Shown piece after piece: positions 1 through 9,590 of a stretch of DNA of 64,000 nucleotides. The stretch's first letter is position 1, and each line of letters opens with the position of its first letter. Source of the stretch: Symbiodinium natans (Eukaryota > Sar > Dinophyceae > Suessiales > Symbiodiniaceae). The notes beneath the pieces were generated by a model. It was not told the DNA's origin. It did not search any database and was given only the letters and a program-made list of their open reading frames with translations. Location: the NCBI GenBank assembly GCA_905221605.1, contig CAJNDS010000424.1, positions 872,978 through 936,977 of the forward strand, given 5' to 3'. Position numbers and translations under genes: made by a program.

Positions 1-2687
1 GAAAATCTCCTTTTTCTACATGCCAGTTCGAAAAGCGCGTTGTGGTACTGTTTTCGGGAAAAAGTGGTTAACTTCCCCAAGCCTGTGCTTTCTGTACCAT
101 CAGGCTTCCAACCATCATCTTGCAAGATGCCATACGCGCGCCGAGCTTCCGCATTGAGGAATGCCTGATCCGCAACACACTCCTGTAAATCTTCCATCGG
201 CCGACCTAACAGCATCCCAGTAATTTTGCCAACATAGGCTTCCTCTTCATTTCCATTCTCCAGAAGAGCTTTGTAGATCTTTTCTCCATAAAGTTGCCTT
301 TCTTTTCGTTCTTCAGAAGACAACTCCTGTACCACAAGCTCTTCATCGGATTGCTCTTCCTCCTGTTTCCAGTCCCATTGACCGTTGGAATCTTGGTACC
401 ATTGACCAGCATACCATGAATCCGTCCACCACGTACTCCAGCCGCTGGGTTTCCACTTCCGCAGCGTCGAAGAAGAGTCCTCCACGTCCTCTTCCAAAAC
501 CAGAAAGGTGTCCAAGATTATGGTACCATCATCTTCCACTCGTTTCACTGTTCCATTGACAGTATCACCAAACTTGAACTGATATGCATTGTTCCCTTCT
601 GCAGGAATCAATACATTCATATCCCCATGGTCCAAAAAGGCTCCATACCCATTGATGCAGCGCACTAGACCCATGATCTCATCTCCCTCTTGATAGCAAT
701 GTGGCCCAGGTGACTCCAAGGCTCCCGCTCGGGGCACTTTCTTTACACGCTCTTCAGAAACCATCTCTGTATCATCGGCTCCTGGCGCATCCTTTGTCTT
801 CACCTTTGGGTCACACTGCTCGTCCTGCTCCACGAGTCCCACAAGCTCATCTTTTTTGTGCTCCTGGATTTCAGGACCTCCCTTTTTCTCCGCCAACGGC
901 TTTGCCTCATCTGCTGTAGTTCGCTCGGTGTCGACTTCCGGTGAACTTCCAGACGGCAACGCTTCTCCCTTCATGGGAGTGGACCCATCATTGGAGTCCT
1001 TTGTCTCACCTTCTGCAGCAGGCAAATCTTCTTCCACTGCAGGGCAATTGAGTCGATCATCCACGGCAGGCACGCTTTCTTCCACCGCAGGCTCCTTTGG
1101 TTCCATGGCCTCCAAAGGAGAATTTCCACCATCATTGACCACAGCTGCCTCATTGGCTCCGGTGTAGCCCTTGTCATTTCGTTCCTCGCTGCTAACTTCA
1201 GGTTGCACCAGTGCGTCCACCTGTGAACCTCCATCATCAGCTGCTGCGGAGACCTGCGCCCCATTGTTGCAGTCGCCCGTGGAACGTACCACCACATGCA
1301 CCTCAACCCGTGCTTCCTTCGCACTCCAGGTAATATCTGGCGCATCAACCCGCGCATCATTGGCGCTCCAGGCCTCATTTTTCAGATCATCCGTGTCTCC
1401 AGCTATTCCAGAAGCTTCTTTTTCCCCTTGAATGGCAGAATTCTTGGCACCAAACGAAGAGACCTCCTCAGTCGTAACACACAACTTTTTCTCTCCATCC
1501 TCCGAATCTCCAGGACCACCTTCCTGAACAACAGGTACCACATCCACCACTCGCTCTTCTGCAGCCGACACAGTTCCGATCACCTCATTGGGCATTTTCT
1601 CTTCTGGATCCACCAATTCCATCGCTGCCCCACCCTCAGAAAGCGCTTCTGTTTCTTCCCGATCCAGGTGTTGAGCTCCAGCGATGTTGGCTTGGTTCCC
1701 AGGAATCCCTTCCTCATCAGGAGAACCCGGGGTCGGGGCGTCACCATCAGCCCTAGGACCGCTATCCCTGATAGTAGAGGAAAAATCTTTTTCACCTAAA
1801 CTATTTACACTACCCTGGAATGCCCTCGTAGACTCAGTCTTCGGAGTAGAGGATGAAGAATCCAGTGCCGCCTCCATTTCCAGCTCATTGCCCAAAGGAG
1901 ACCCAACCACCTCGTCACTCTTCACCTTTTCACCTACCACCGGCAATGTCCACTTGGTTTCGTGCGTATCCAGGCAGTAATAATATTGTCTCCCATCTTC
2001 ATGGAGGTGCAATTCCCACATTGTGCCATCACACGCTTGGATCAGATGCTCGTCTTTCCGAAAACCGTCCCTTTCAGAAACCTGTCGCATCTCGTCCTCT
2101 TCTTCTGACAGCTGTCGCAACCGTTCAGCCTCCATCTGTAGGATCTCCTCCTCCCCCATGGCGTATTCAGCAGCAGGTGCAGCTTCAAAGCCGTCCGCAC
2201 CCTTCTGTTTGTGACCGCTTCCACCACCTTGGGAACTCGAAGATGGACCCTTTTTGATCTTGTTCAACGGCCTCCTGGTCGCTTGTAGCACTTCTCCAAT
2301 CAGATCGGTCTGAGACTCTTGGTCTACCATTCGACCCGAAGTCGAAGACGACGGCTGGTACCCGTGTTTGTGTAACACTCGTAAAACAGTCACCTCCATT
2401 TCACGATCTATGCCACCAGTCGCATCCCAGTTCCTTTTTTCACCAGGCTTTGGCGGTACAGAAACAGCACGTCCTTCAGCTTCAGCATTGCTAACCATAT
2501 CCCTATTGGGATTCATACCCGCATTGGGGCTTTCTGCAACCAAGGCCTCTTCCAGATGTACTTCAGCGTCGGGAATCACCTCTTCCAACACCGATCTTTC
2601 ACCCAGAGACTCAGCTGCACCATTTCCAGCTCCACCATCTTGTCCACCATCCGAGGCAAGTTGGAGCCATCGCTTCGGAGAAGGCAT
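1..2687 (-). CDS. WW / S1-like / MLLE (PABC-like) RNA-associated protein, 3' end outside window
   Basis: I read one stop-free frame on the minus strand from the ATG at 2687 to the window edge (about 895 codons), so the C-terminus is missing. Near residues 137-160 there is a basic stretch (TRRPLNKIKKG). Residues 178-218 are charged and probably coiled-coil. Residues 224-249 form a WW-type module: W, then DGRQYYY, then T-KW-LP. A long acidic low-complexity middle follows. Residues 667-728 resemble an S1/OB RNA-binding fold (EGDEIMGLVRCINGYGAFLD, then GDTVNGTVKRVEDDGTIILD). Next is a Trp-rich segment. Residues 798-854 resemble the MLLE domain of poly(A)-binding protein (KITGMLLGRPMEDL), which in known proteins binds PAM2 peptides. 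The combination suggests an mRNA-binding or translation-linked protein. The function is inference from fold-like motifs. The frame is also open upstream to an ATG at 2954 beside a spliced-leader-like sequence, but those 89 codons look like 5' UTR. No intron was seen. Confidence 0.8.
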   Translation of the reverse strand, partial: MPSPKRWLQLASDGGQDGGAGNGAAESLGERSVLEEVIPDAEVHLEEALVAESPNAGMNPNRDMVSNAEAEGRAVSVPPKPGEKRNWDATGGIDREMEVTVLRVLHKHGYQPSSSTSGRMVDQESQTDLIGEVLQATRRPLNKIKKGPSSSSQGGGSGHKQKGADGFEAAPAAEYAMGEEEILQMEAERLRQLSEEEDEMRQVSERDGFRKDEHLIQACDGTMWELHLHEDGRQYYYCLDTHETKWTLPVVGEKVKSDEVVGSPLGNELEMEAALDSSSSTPKTESTRAFQGSVNSLGEKDFSSTIRDSGPRADGDAPTPGSPDEEGIPGNQANIAGAQHLDREETEALSEGGAAMELVDPEEKMPNEVIGTVSAAEERVVDVVPVVQEGGPGDSEDGEKKLCVTTEEVSSFGAKNSAIQGEKEASGIAGDTDDLKNEAWSANDARVDAPDITWSAKEARVEVHVVVRSTGDCNNGAQVSAAADDGGSQVDALVQPEVSSEERNDKGYTGANEAAVVNDGGNSPLEAMEPKEPAVEESVPAVDDRLNCPAVEEDLPAAEGETKDSNDGSTPMKGEALPSGSSPEVDTERTTADEAKPLAEKKGGPEIQEHKKDELVGLVEQDEQCDPKVKTKDAPGADDTEMVSEERVKKVPRAGALESPGPHCYQEGDEIMGLVRCINGYGAFLDHGDMNVLIPAEGNNAYQFKFGDTVNGTVKRVEDDGTIILDTFLVLEEDVEDSSSTLRKWKPSGWSTWWTDSWYAGQWYQDSNGQWDWKQEEEQSDEELVVQELSSEERKERQLYGEKIYKALLENGNEEEAYVGKITGMLLGRPMEDLQECVADQAFLNAEARRAYGILQDDGWKPDGTESTGLGKLTTFSRKQYHNALFELACRKRRF

Positions 2688-2954
2688 TGCTTCTTGATCC
2701 CAAAACCTTGAAAGAACACTTAACCGCAGGGAACCTAATTTGGGCTCATAACCTACGGGGGGACAACCAAGGAAGGAAATCAACTCCCCTAATCGCCCTG
2801 AACTTATATTTCCCAGATCGAACCAAGAAACAACCAAGAACACGGATAAGAGCAACCCAGGGGGGAAGGAAAGGGGGAAGGAATCCACACCCTTACCAAA
2901 CCCTAAGAACCCAGGCACTACTTTTTGAACTTGTGGCTTTCTGTTCAAGCCCAT

Positions 2955-2965
2955 CTTGAGCCAAA
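2955..2965 (-). other. Spliced-leader relic
   Basis: On the minus strand these 11 bases read TTTGGCTCAAG, identical to the last 11 bases of the dinoflagellate trans-spliced leader, and are followed directly by ATG at 2954. Bases further 5' (GTA before the T run) match the leader only weakly. Relic leaders in genomic DNA are known in dinoflagellates and are taken as signs that a processed mRNA was copied back into the genome. The lack of introns in the gene downstream agrees with that. Eleven bases can occur by chance, so the position before an intronless frame is what gives the match weight. Confidence 0.5.
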
Positions 2966-3043
2966 TACGATTACCGGGTTCATTAACCCTTCCAACTTCC
3001 AACACTAACTCCTTTCTACAATACCAATTGCAGCTCCGCATAG

Positions 3044-3087
3044 GGTTTAGGGCTTAGGGTTTAGGGTTTAGGGTTTGGGGTTTAGGA
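3044..3087 (+). repeat. Interstitial telomere-like array (TTTAGGG)n
   Basis: Short, slightly degenerate array with TTTAGGG, TTAGGGC and TTTGGGG units. It lies between the WW/MLLE gene and the FNIP-repeat gene. The 440 bases to the next start codon hold only decayed G-rich copies and no gene I can support. Confidence 0.9.
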
Positions 3088-3529
3088 GTCGAGTCGAACA
3101 CAGGGGTTACGGATTTAGGGGTGTTTGGGGTTTGGGGTTTTTTGGTTCAGGGTTAAATTGTTCTGGGGGCTCAGGGTGCAGTGGTTGGGGCTGTTTCGAG
3201 CAAAGTCGACCGTCGTGCATTCCTTTGGCAACTACTTGCATCATGCTCGCATCATGTTCAAATCAGAGACGTAACTTGAGATCTCAATGCCCCAACGGGC
3301 CAATTTGCTAATTTGTTGTTCAAAACCCCTGTGTGCAATGAAGACAGCTTTTGCACGCCTACTTGAATCGGCAGTGCACATATTCCTGCTGGTACTCTTC
3401 GCATCCCAGACCCATCAAGGTTAACAGGCCTTCAGGTTCCAATGTACTGCAGGAAGAAAAATCACAGTAAACTCAATCTTGAGATTCCTAGAAGGCAGCG
3501 TGCAATAGAAGTCCAGGAGGCAGGAAGCC

Positions 3530-5797
3530 ATGGCTCGCACGCACCTCGGGGGTCTGACAAAAAGCTCGGAGAGGCCGGGCATGGCGTCACACGGAAGTGA
3601 AAGCAAGCGGCCCTTAAGCGTCCAGGGTCTCGGAGGCTACACTGTTCAGGTCGATGTCGACCCTATGGCAAAGGGCTGGGAAGTGATGGAAGCTGTAGCA
3701 GCCAAAGTCGGCCGCCCCAAGGAGTCCCTCGTGCTGACCTCTGGTGGCGGTGTGCTCGATCTGCATGAGCCCCTGCTGGAACAGGTGCGGAACGACGAAG
3801 TCACGTACGTGGTTCAACGCTTCGGAGCGGGTCGGGCAGCTGTGGGTTTGGAGAAAATGCTTGCGAAGAAGGCCTTGAATCCTGCCGATGCGTGCGCTCT
3901 TAATGAAGTCGTCTCCTTGACATTCGGGAGTGACTTCAACCAGAGCTTGCACGGGATTCAGCTGCCGAGCACTCTGCAGACATTGACGTTTGGAAGTGAC
4001 TTCAACCAGAGCCTGGAGGGGATCCAGCTGCCCAACACGCTGCAGACGTTGACGTTTGGCAGCAGGTTCAGCCAGAGCTTGGAGGGGATCCAGCTGCCTA
4101 GCACCCTGCGGACGTTGACGTTTGGCGACCGGAAAAATCAGAGGTTGGAGGGGATCCAGCTGCCCAACACCCTGCAGACGTTGACCTTTGGATATGGCTT
4201 CAACCAGATCCAGCTGCCCAGCACCCTGCAGACGTTGACCTTTGGATATGGCTTCAACCAGAGCTTGGAGGGGATCCAGCTGCCCAGCACCCTGCTGACG
4301 TTGACCTTTGGCTTTGATTTCAACCAGAGCTTGGAGAGGGTCCAGCTGCCCAGCAACCTGCTGACATTGACGTTTGGCCATTCGTTCAACCAGAGCTTGG
4401 AGGGGATCCAGCTGCCCAGCAGCCTGCTGACACTGACGTTCGGAGATGGCTTCAACCAGAGCTTGGAGAGGGTCCAGCTGCCCAGCAACCTGCTAACATT
4501 GACGTTTGGAGATGGCTTCAACCAGAGCTTGGAGGGGATCCAGCTTCCAAGCACCCTGCAGACGTTGATGTTTGGCCACAAGTTCAACCAGCGCTTGGAG
4601 GGGATCCAGCTGCCCAGCACCCTGCAGACGTTGACGTTTGGCGACAGGTTTAACCAGAGCTTGGAGGGGTTCCAGTTCCCCAGCACCTTGCAGACGTTGA
4701 CGTTTGGAGGTGACCGCAAGCAGAGCTTGGTGGTCATGCAGCTGCCCAGCACTCTGCAGACATTAACGTTTGGAAGTGACTTCAACCAGAGCTTGGAGGG
4801 GATCCAGCTGCCCAACACGCTGCAGACGTTGAAGTTTGGCAGCAGGTTCAACCAGGGCCTGGAGGGGATCCAGTTGCCTAGCACCCTGCGGACGTTGACG
4901 TTTGGCGACCGGTTCAACCAGAGCTTGCAGGGGATCCAGCTGCCCAGTACCTTGCAGACGTTGACGTTTGGCATGCATTTCAACCAGAGCCTGAAGGGGA
5001 TCCAGCTGCCCAACAGCCTGCAGACGTTGAAGCTTGGAGGTTGTTTCAACCAGAGATTGGAGGGGATCCATTTGCCCAACAGCCTGCAGGCGTTGACGCT
5101 TGGCTTCCATTTCAACCAGAGCTTGGAGGGGCTCCAGCTGCCCAACACCCTGCAGAGGTTGACGTTTGGCTACATGTACAACCAGGGCTTGGAGGGGGTC
5201 CAGCTGCCCAGCAGCCTGCTGACATTGACGTTTGGCCATTCGTTCAACCAGAGCTTGGAGGGGATCCAGCTGCCCAGTACCCTGCAGACGTTGACGTTTG
5301 GCCACAAGTTCGACCAGCGCTTGGAGGGCATCCAGCTCCCCAGCACCCTGCAGACGTTGACGTTCGGAAATGACTTCAACCAGGGCTTGGAGGGGATCCG
5401 GTTGCCCAGCGCCCTGCAGACGTTGACGTTCGGCAACAGGTTCAACCAGAGCTTGGAGGGGATCCAGCTGCCCGGCGCCCTGCAGACGTTGACGTTCGGA
5501 AATGACTTCAACCAGAGCTTGCAGGGGATCCAGCTGCCCGGCGCCCTGCAGACGTTGACCTTTGGAGAAGACTTCCACCAGAGCTTGCAGCGGATCAGCC
5601 TGCAGACGTTGACGTTTGGCCACAAATTCAACCAGAGCCTGGAGGGGATCCAGCTGCCCAGCACCCTGCAGACCTTGATGCTTGGTTACAGTTTCAAGCA
5701 GAGCTTGGAGGGCACCCAATTCCCCAACAGCCTGCAGAGTGTCCAGTTACCGATGTTTCGTGTTGCCACTTCGCTGAGCACGAAAGTCGCGCTGTAA
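3530..5797 (+). CDS. Ubiquitin-like head plus 28 FNIP-type leucine-rich repeats
   Basis: An intronless 755-residue frame. The start at 3530 is in a good context (gccATGg); a second Met lies at residue 18. Residues 28-96 resemble a ubiquitin-like fold (LSVQGLGGYTVQVDVDP ... VTYVVQ). From residue 130 to 737 there are 28 repeats of consensus LTFG--FNQSLEGIQLPSTLQT, 22 residues each except two 18-residue copies (repeats 5 and 26). This is the FNIP type of leucine-rich repeat (conserved LTFG, FNQ, LP), best known from slime moulds and also expanded in other protists. Such repeats form a solenoid for protein binding; a head of ubiquitin type might link it to protein turnover, which is inference. 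The last 18 residues leave the repeat pattern. Two long frames on the opposite strand are shadows of the 66-base periodicity. Confidence 0.88.
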   Translation: MARTHLGGLTKSSERPGMASHGSESKRPLSVQGLGGYTVQVDVDPMAKGWEVMEAVAAKVGRPKESLVLTSGGGVLDLHEPLLEQVRNDEVTYVVQRFGAGRAAVGLEKMLAKKALNPADACALNEVVSLTFGSDFNQSLHGIQLPSTLQTLTFGSDFNQSLEGIQLPNTLQTLTFGSRFSQSLEGIQLPSTLRTLTFGDRKNQRLEGIQLPNTLQTLTFGYGFNQIQLPSTLQTLTFGYGFNQSLEGIQLPSTLLTLTFGFDFNQSLERVQLPSNLLTLTFGHSFNQSLEGIQLPSSLLTLTFGDGFNQSLERVQLPSNLLTLTFGDGFNQSLEGIQLPSTLQTLMFGHKFNQRLEGIQLPSTLQTLTFGDRFNQSLEGFQFPSTLQTLTFGGDRKQSLVVMQLPSTLQTLTFGSDFNQSLEGIQLPNTLQTLKFGSRFNQGLEGIQLPSTLRTLTFGDRFNQSLQGIQLPSTLQTLTFGMHFNQSLKGIQLPNSLQTLKLGGCFNQRLEGIHLPNSLQALTLGFHFNQSLEGLQLPNTLQRLTFGYMYNQGLEGVQLPSSLLTLTFGHSFNQSLEGIQLPSTLQTLTFGHKFDQRLEGIQLPSTLQTLTFGNDFNQGLEGIRLPSALQTLTFGNRFNQSLEGIQLPGALQTLTFGNDFNQSLQGIQLPGALQTLTFGEDFHQSLQRISLQTLTFGHKFNQSLEGIQLPSTLQTLMLGYSFKQSLEGTQFPNSLQSVQLPMFRVATSLSTKVAL
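3917..5740 (+). repeat. 66-bp coding tandem repeat, 28 units, with block duplication
   Basis: The units encode 22 residues each. Blocks of units also recur: units 1-4 (SDF, SDF, SRF, DRK) match units 13-16 (GDR, SDF, SRF, DRF), unit 8 matches 21 (HSF after LPSSLLT), and units 11, 22 and 27 share HKF. This points to growth by duplication of multi-unit blocks as well as single units. Two units have lost four codons in frame. Confidence 0.85.
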
Positions 5798-6977
5798 AGG
5801 GCATGCCTGGATGGCCCGGAAACCTAACCCCTGAAGCCCCAACCCCAAACCCTAAACTCTGATCCCAAGCCCTAAAACCCAATCTCAAACCCCTCAAACC
5901 CAAACGTCCAATCTCAAACCCTAAGCCCCCAAGCCCAAACCCCAAAGCGCAATTTCAACCTTGAGCCCTCAAACCCGTACCCTAAAACCCAACTTCAATT
6001 GCTAAGCCCTCATCCCCAAAACCTCGAACCCGTTTCTCTCAAGTTCAAAGTTCGAGGGGTAGTTTGACTCCGCCCATGGGTCGGTGCCTCTGTTGCCGAG
6101 GCTGTTTCTCGCCACCGGCCAACACCATGAGCAGGTCGGCTGCAAGTTCTCGTATTTGATATACACATGCTGAAGCCTGACTCATTCTTTAAGCCGTAGT
6201 CTATGTTTAGGGTTTAGGGTTTGGATACTTCAAAAATCCGACTAGACCATTTCCCAAAACCCTCGGTTGTCATGGGCTCGATCACCTGGAGGCTTAATCT
6301 ACTTACTTCGCCTTTAGTTGAACTTTAAACTTTTTGGGTTTCCTTATTTAGTAGGAATATTAAAGTTTAACCTTTTTTCCCCTTGGTTATTGGAGAAGTA
6401 AGGCTAGAGTGCCCGAATTGTAACAAGGCGGGTTTTGGGGGGGTACCGAATTGCATTGCGGCCGCGTTCCGCGACTGCAGCCCGAGTACGCCCTGCACGC
6501 TTGAGTCCGCCCGAGTACGCCCGAGTACGGCTATTCCCGGGCATACCCGGTCATACCCGGTCATACCGTCCCGTGGTTTTCCGCAGTCGCGGTTTCCCGT
6601 CACAGTGCCGAATTGAAGCTCTATCCCCTAAACCCTAAACCCGGGAGCCTATACGCCGAACTGGACACGCATGGAACCTCAATAAGATGCCAAACACAGG
6701 GAAACAGGTCCTTCAGCCGAAACCCCCGAAGGAGTTTCCGGGATTTGGGAATCTAAGGCCCTAAACCCACATCAATGGACCCCATGGAGTTAGCTAACCA
6801 TTTCCGTATCCTAACGGTAAGTCCCTAACCCCTTAGAAACCTCAGGGTCCATCTAAGACCCTTAAGATGAGCGTGGACACTTCGACATCTCCGAACCAAG
6901 ACCCCCCCCCAGCGTGCAACAGGCTTCGGCGAAAAGCTGCGGCTACCTCCTGGCTTCCTGGGGCGCTGGGAAGGCAG
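5798..6977. other. Non-genic stretch with decayed CCCTAAA copies
   Basis: From 5820 to about 6000 the sequence is made of decayed CCCTAAA-like units directly after the FNIP gene. At 6481-6575 there are short local repeats (CCCGAGTACG three times, CCCGGTCATA twice), flanked by an inverted 10-bp pair CCGCGACTGC at 6469 and GCAGTCGCGG near 6582. A weak exon-like stretch ending in GRWEG lies at about 6912-6977. I see no complete gene. Confidence 0.5.
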
Positions 6978-7233
6978 GGTTTAGGGTTCAGGGTTTAGGG
7001 TTGAGGGTTGATGGTTTAATCAGGGTTTAGGGTTAGGGGTTTAGGGTTTAGGGTTTAAATTAGGGTTAGGGTTTAGGGTTTAGGGTTAGGCTGCCTCTCC
7101 ACCGGTGAGCTAGGGGGGCGCGCATTGGGGGCGAAAAGGGTTGAGAGTTTCGAGTTCAGGGTTGCAAGTGGCTTCGGAGCTTTGGGATTTACACTTTTGG
7201 CGATCGAGGGCTCCAGGATTCTCAGCCCTGACT

Positions 7234-7297
7234 CTTTAGGGTTTAGGGTTTAGGGTTTAGGGTTTAGGGTTTAGGGTTTAGGGTTTAGGGTTTAGGG
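7234..7297 (+). repeat. Telomere-like array (TTTAGGG)9
   Basis: Nine nearly perfect heptamers. A looser set of copies lies at 6978-7090. The following 530 bases (7298-7830) hold an AT-rich patch at 7620-7690 and a weak exon-like island near 7720-7790 (AEVWQTAARLFADAP). Confidence 0.95.
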
Positions 7298-7830
7298 CAA
7301 GTGGAGCGAGCTCGCAAGCCGTGCTTAGCCCTACTTCGAAGGCTCACAGGCTAGCCATAGAGGCAAGATCAAACTCCTCTTCATATTCTACAGGCCCTAG
7401 AATGGCCTAGAGTCTAATCGGACATCTGCAATTTTCCTGATCAAGCCGTGAAGGTCAGGTCATCGGGCTTGTAGGTTCCAACTTCTGAGGCTCTAGGACT
7501 GTGAGGGAAGATTGCTTTCATTGTTGGCGCGCTCGAAGCTTTTGCGCCCTGTCATGCTGTTCTCTCTAGCGTCTCAGCCCAGCTTCCTCGTGAAAACGCA
7601 GAAAGCTAGGGCTTGGACCACCATAACAATAATTATAATTATAAGTAGTAAAAATAAGAATGATAATAATAATAATGATATTAATATTTCCCTTAAGCTG
7701 GCAGTTTGACACTTTGCGTGCTTCGACCTGCCGAGGTGTGGCAAACTGCCGCGCGCCTCTTTGCGGATGCCCCGCTGCTTGCCCTAAGTGTCCCAGGGGG
7801 GATGGGGGGGGCGCATGTGTCGTACTGTAG

Positions 7831-7887
7831 AACCCTAAACCCTAAACCCTAAACCCTAAACCCTAACCCTAAACCCTAAACCCCTAA
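7831..7887 (-). repeat. Telomere-like array (CCCTAAA)n
   Basis: About eight units, one of them a hexamer (CCCTAA). The G-rich strand is the minus strand, opposite to the array at 7234-7297, so the two arrays form an inverted pair about 530 bp apart. Confidence 0.95.
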
Positions 7888-8050
7888 TTGGTATGGCCCC
7901 TGGGTGCCTGGTATTGGGCCTATCGGTAAAGGATGCTGGCATAGGGCAGAGTAGACAAGTTCATGCGCAGCCGGAATTCTCAGAGTTGAGATGCGAGACG
8001 GTGCCGTTGCCTGGTTTTGGGGTGGAAAACGGGACAGGCCTCAAACACTT

Positions 8051-8246
8051 GTATATATGTATATACCTATGTATATGTATATATGTATATATGTATATAT
8101 GTATATATGTATATATGTATATATGTATATATGTATATATGTATATATGTATATATGTATATATGTATATATGTATATATGTGTATCTGTATATATGTAT
8201 ATATGTATATATGTATATATGTAGATATGTATATATGTACATGTGT
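8051..8246. repeat. (TATATG)n microsatellite
   Basis: About 195 bases of TATATG/TATGTA hexamers with a few point changes. It opens all frames, giving several artificial Tyr/Ile/Met-rich ORFs that should not be annotated. Similar AT-rich tracts occur at 22121-22164, 26430-26487, 29068-29216, 32358-32450, 36604-36735 and 60711-60747. Confidence 0.95.
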
Positions 8247-9497
8247 ATGTATTGTATTCATCTGTAGTTATACGTCATGTGTCTCTAAGGGGTTTGAGCT
8301 CTAGGCTTTGGTTGAGGCGCTGCTTCCCCCCCAGCCTACACTTCCACAGTTTTATGAAGTTTAGCACGACAAACTCCCAGGCGGAGCGTCAACGTGGGGA
8401 TGTCAGTTCAAAGGCCAAACACACAAGCTCGACTCCAGTAGTTTGGGTAGGGCTCATGATCCTCGAAACCCTAAACCCTCAGCCCTCAGCCCCTAACATA
8501 AAGAAAGGGGCTCCGGACACCATCCCATAAACCCTAAACCCTCAGCCCTAAATCCTAAACCCCCCAGCCCCAAATCAAAAAAAAGGGGGCACTAGAACAA
8601 GGTCTCGCAGACTGGAGACCAACATACGACTCTGCAATGCTGCGGTGGAGTGCTCAGGGGGCTCATTGGGGATGGCTTTCAGAGGAATTCGGGTCAGGGG
8701 GCTCTCTGGGTAGACCTTGGGAAATGATGCGCTGTATAGTTTGTTTTTTTGGGTTTTTCTTTTTTTATGAGGATCTTTTTTTTGTAGGACTTTGTTCAGA
8801 ACGTTTTAAGGCTCAACCTAGGGTTTGTGGTTTATGGCGTTTGGGATGGCACGAAACAGGCCGTCGCCGCTTTCAGGGGTCGTTCTATCACGGCCATGAG
8901 AGCCGAGATGATTCTCGACGTTTTTCCCAACAGCATGCCACTGTATTGATGCGAAATTTGTGATAAACTGCCCGAACAACCCATTGAAATTCGATAGCAC
9001 CCTATTTCAGTGCACGCCGGTGTTGAGCAACAGGCGCACATCGTCCTACGACCTAAGCCATGTCTTATTTCACTTGCTTCTCTTCAAAGGTCCTAGAGTC
9101 ATAGGGTTCTTAAGGGCTTCCCTAAGGTTCCCTAGGTACCTATCCCCCCCATGAACCCCCCTCCTGTAAGAACCCTATAATAGAGGTTTTGAGAAGTTTG
9201 GAGCCCTCTAACGCTACCTTCATCCGCCTCGAGGGTTCGTTTGCGCTGTCCCTTTTTTGAAGAGGAGCTCTCTGGCGTCTAGAGTCTGTAGGGTTTAGGG
9301 TTTACAGGGTTTAGGGTTTACAGGGTTTAGGGTCGAGGGTTTTGGGTTTAGAGTCTAGAGAAGAGGGTCGACCCTTGAGAATCTGACGAAACTGCTTCTG
9401 GGATCTCCGCATTCTTGGCTGGACGAGTTTGGGACTTAGGGTTTGGGGTTTAGGGTTTAGGGTTTAGGGTTTAGGGTCCACTGCCCTGCAGATCAAT
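8247..9497. other. Non-genic stretch with telomere-like fragments
   Basis: Decayed CCCTAAA units lie at 8465-8575 and TTTAGGG units at 9290-9345 and 9438-9478. The rest is unique sequence with no frame I trust; short overlapping ORFs on both strands near 8640-9150 show no recognisable motif. Confidence 0.4.
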
Positions 9498-9590
9498 GCC
9501 TGCCGACTTGCATGGCAATGCTCATGCGAGCTCCTGCACCGTGCCCTGTCTGTTCGCTTCAGTATCAGAGCCGCCGAAGTTGCGCACCCT
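9498..9590 (+). CDS. Exon-like island, PPR-like
   Basis: Open stretch after an acceptor-like CTGCAG, just right of a TTTAGGG array. It reads INACRLAWQCSCELL and on to SIRAAEVAHP, resembling one dinoflagellate-style PPR helix pair (xxAC...W..ALL). No clear donor is visible. Single-motif evidence only. Confidence 0.25.

Noticed and set aside
856-2257. Plus-strand frames within the WW/MLLE gene
   Set aside because: Ser/Pro-rich shadows of the minus-strand frame, which is open without a stop for 2.7 kb and has recognisable domains.
3614-5719. Long frames on the minus strand and in other frames across the FNIP gene (up to 336 codons)
   Set aside because: They follow the 66-base periodicity of the plus-strand repeats and have no independent motif; the plus frame has a good start, a ubiquitin-like head and family-typical repeats.
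7893-8304. Several Tyr/Ile/Met-rich frames
   Set aside because: Produced by the TATATG microsatellite; open in many frames on both strands.
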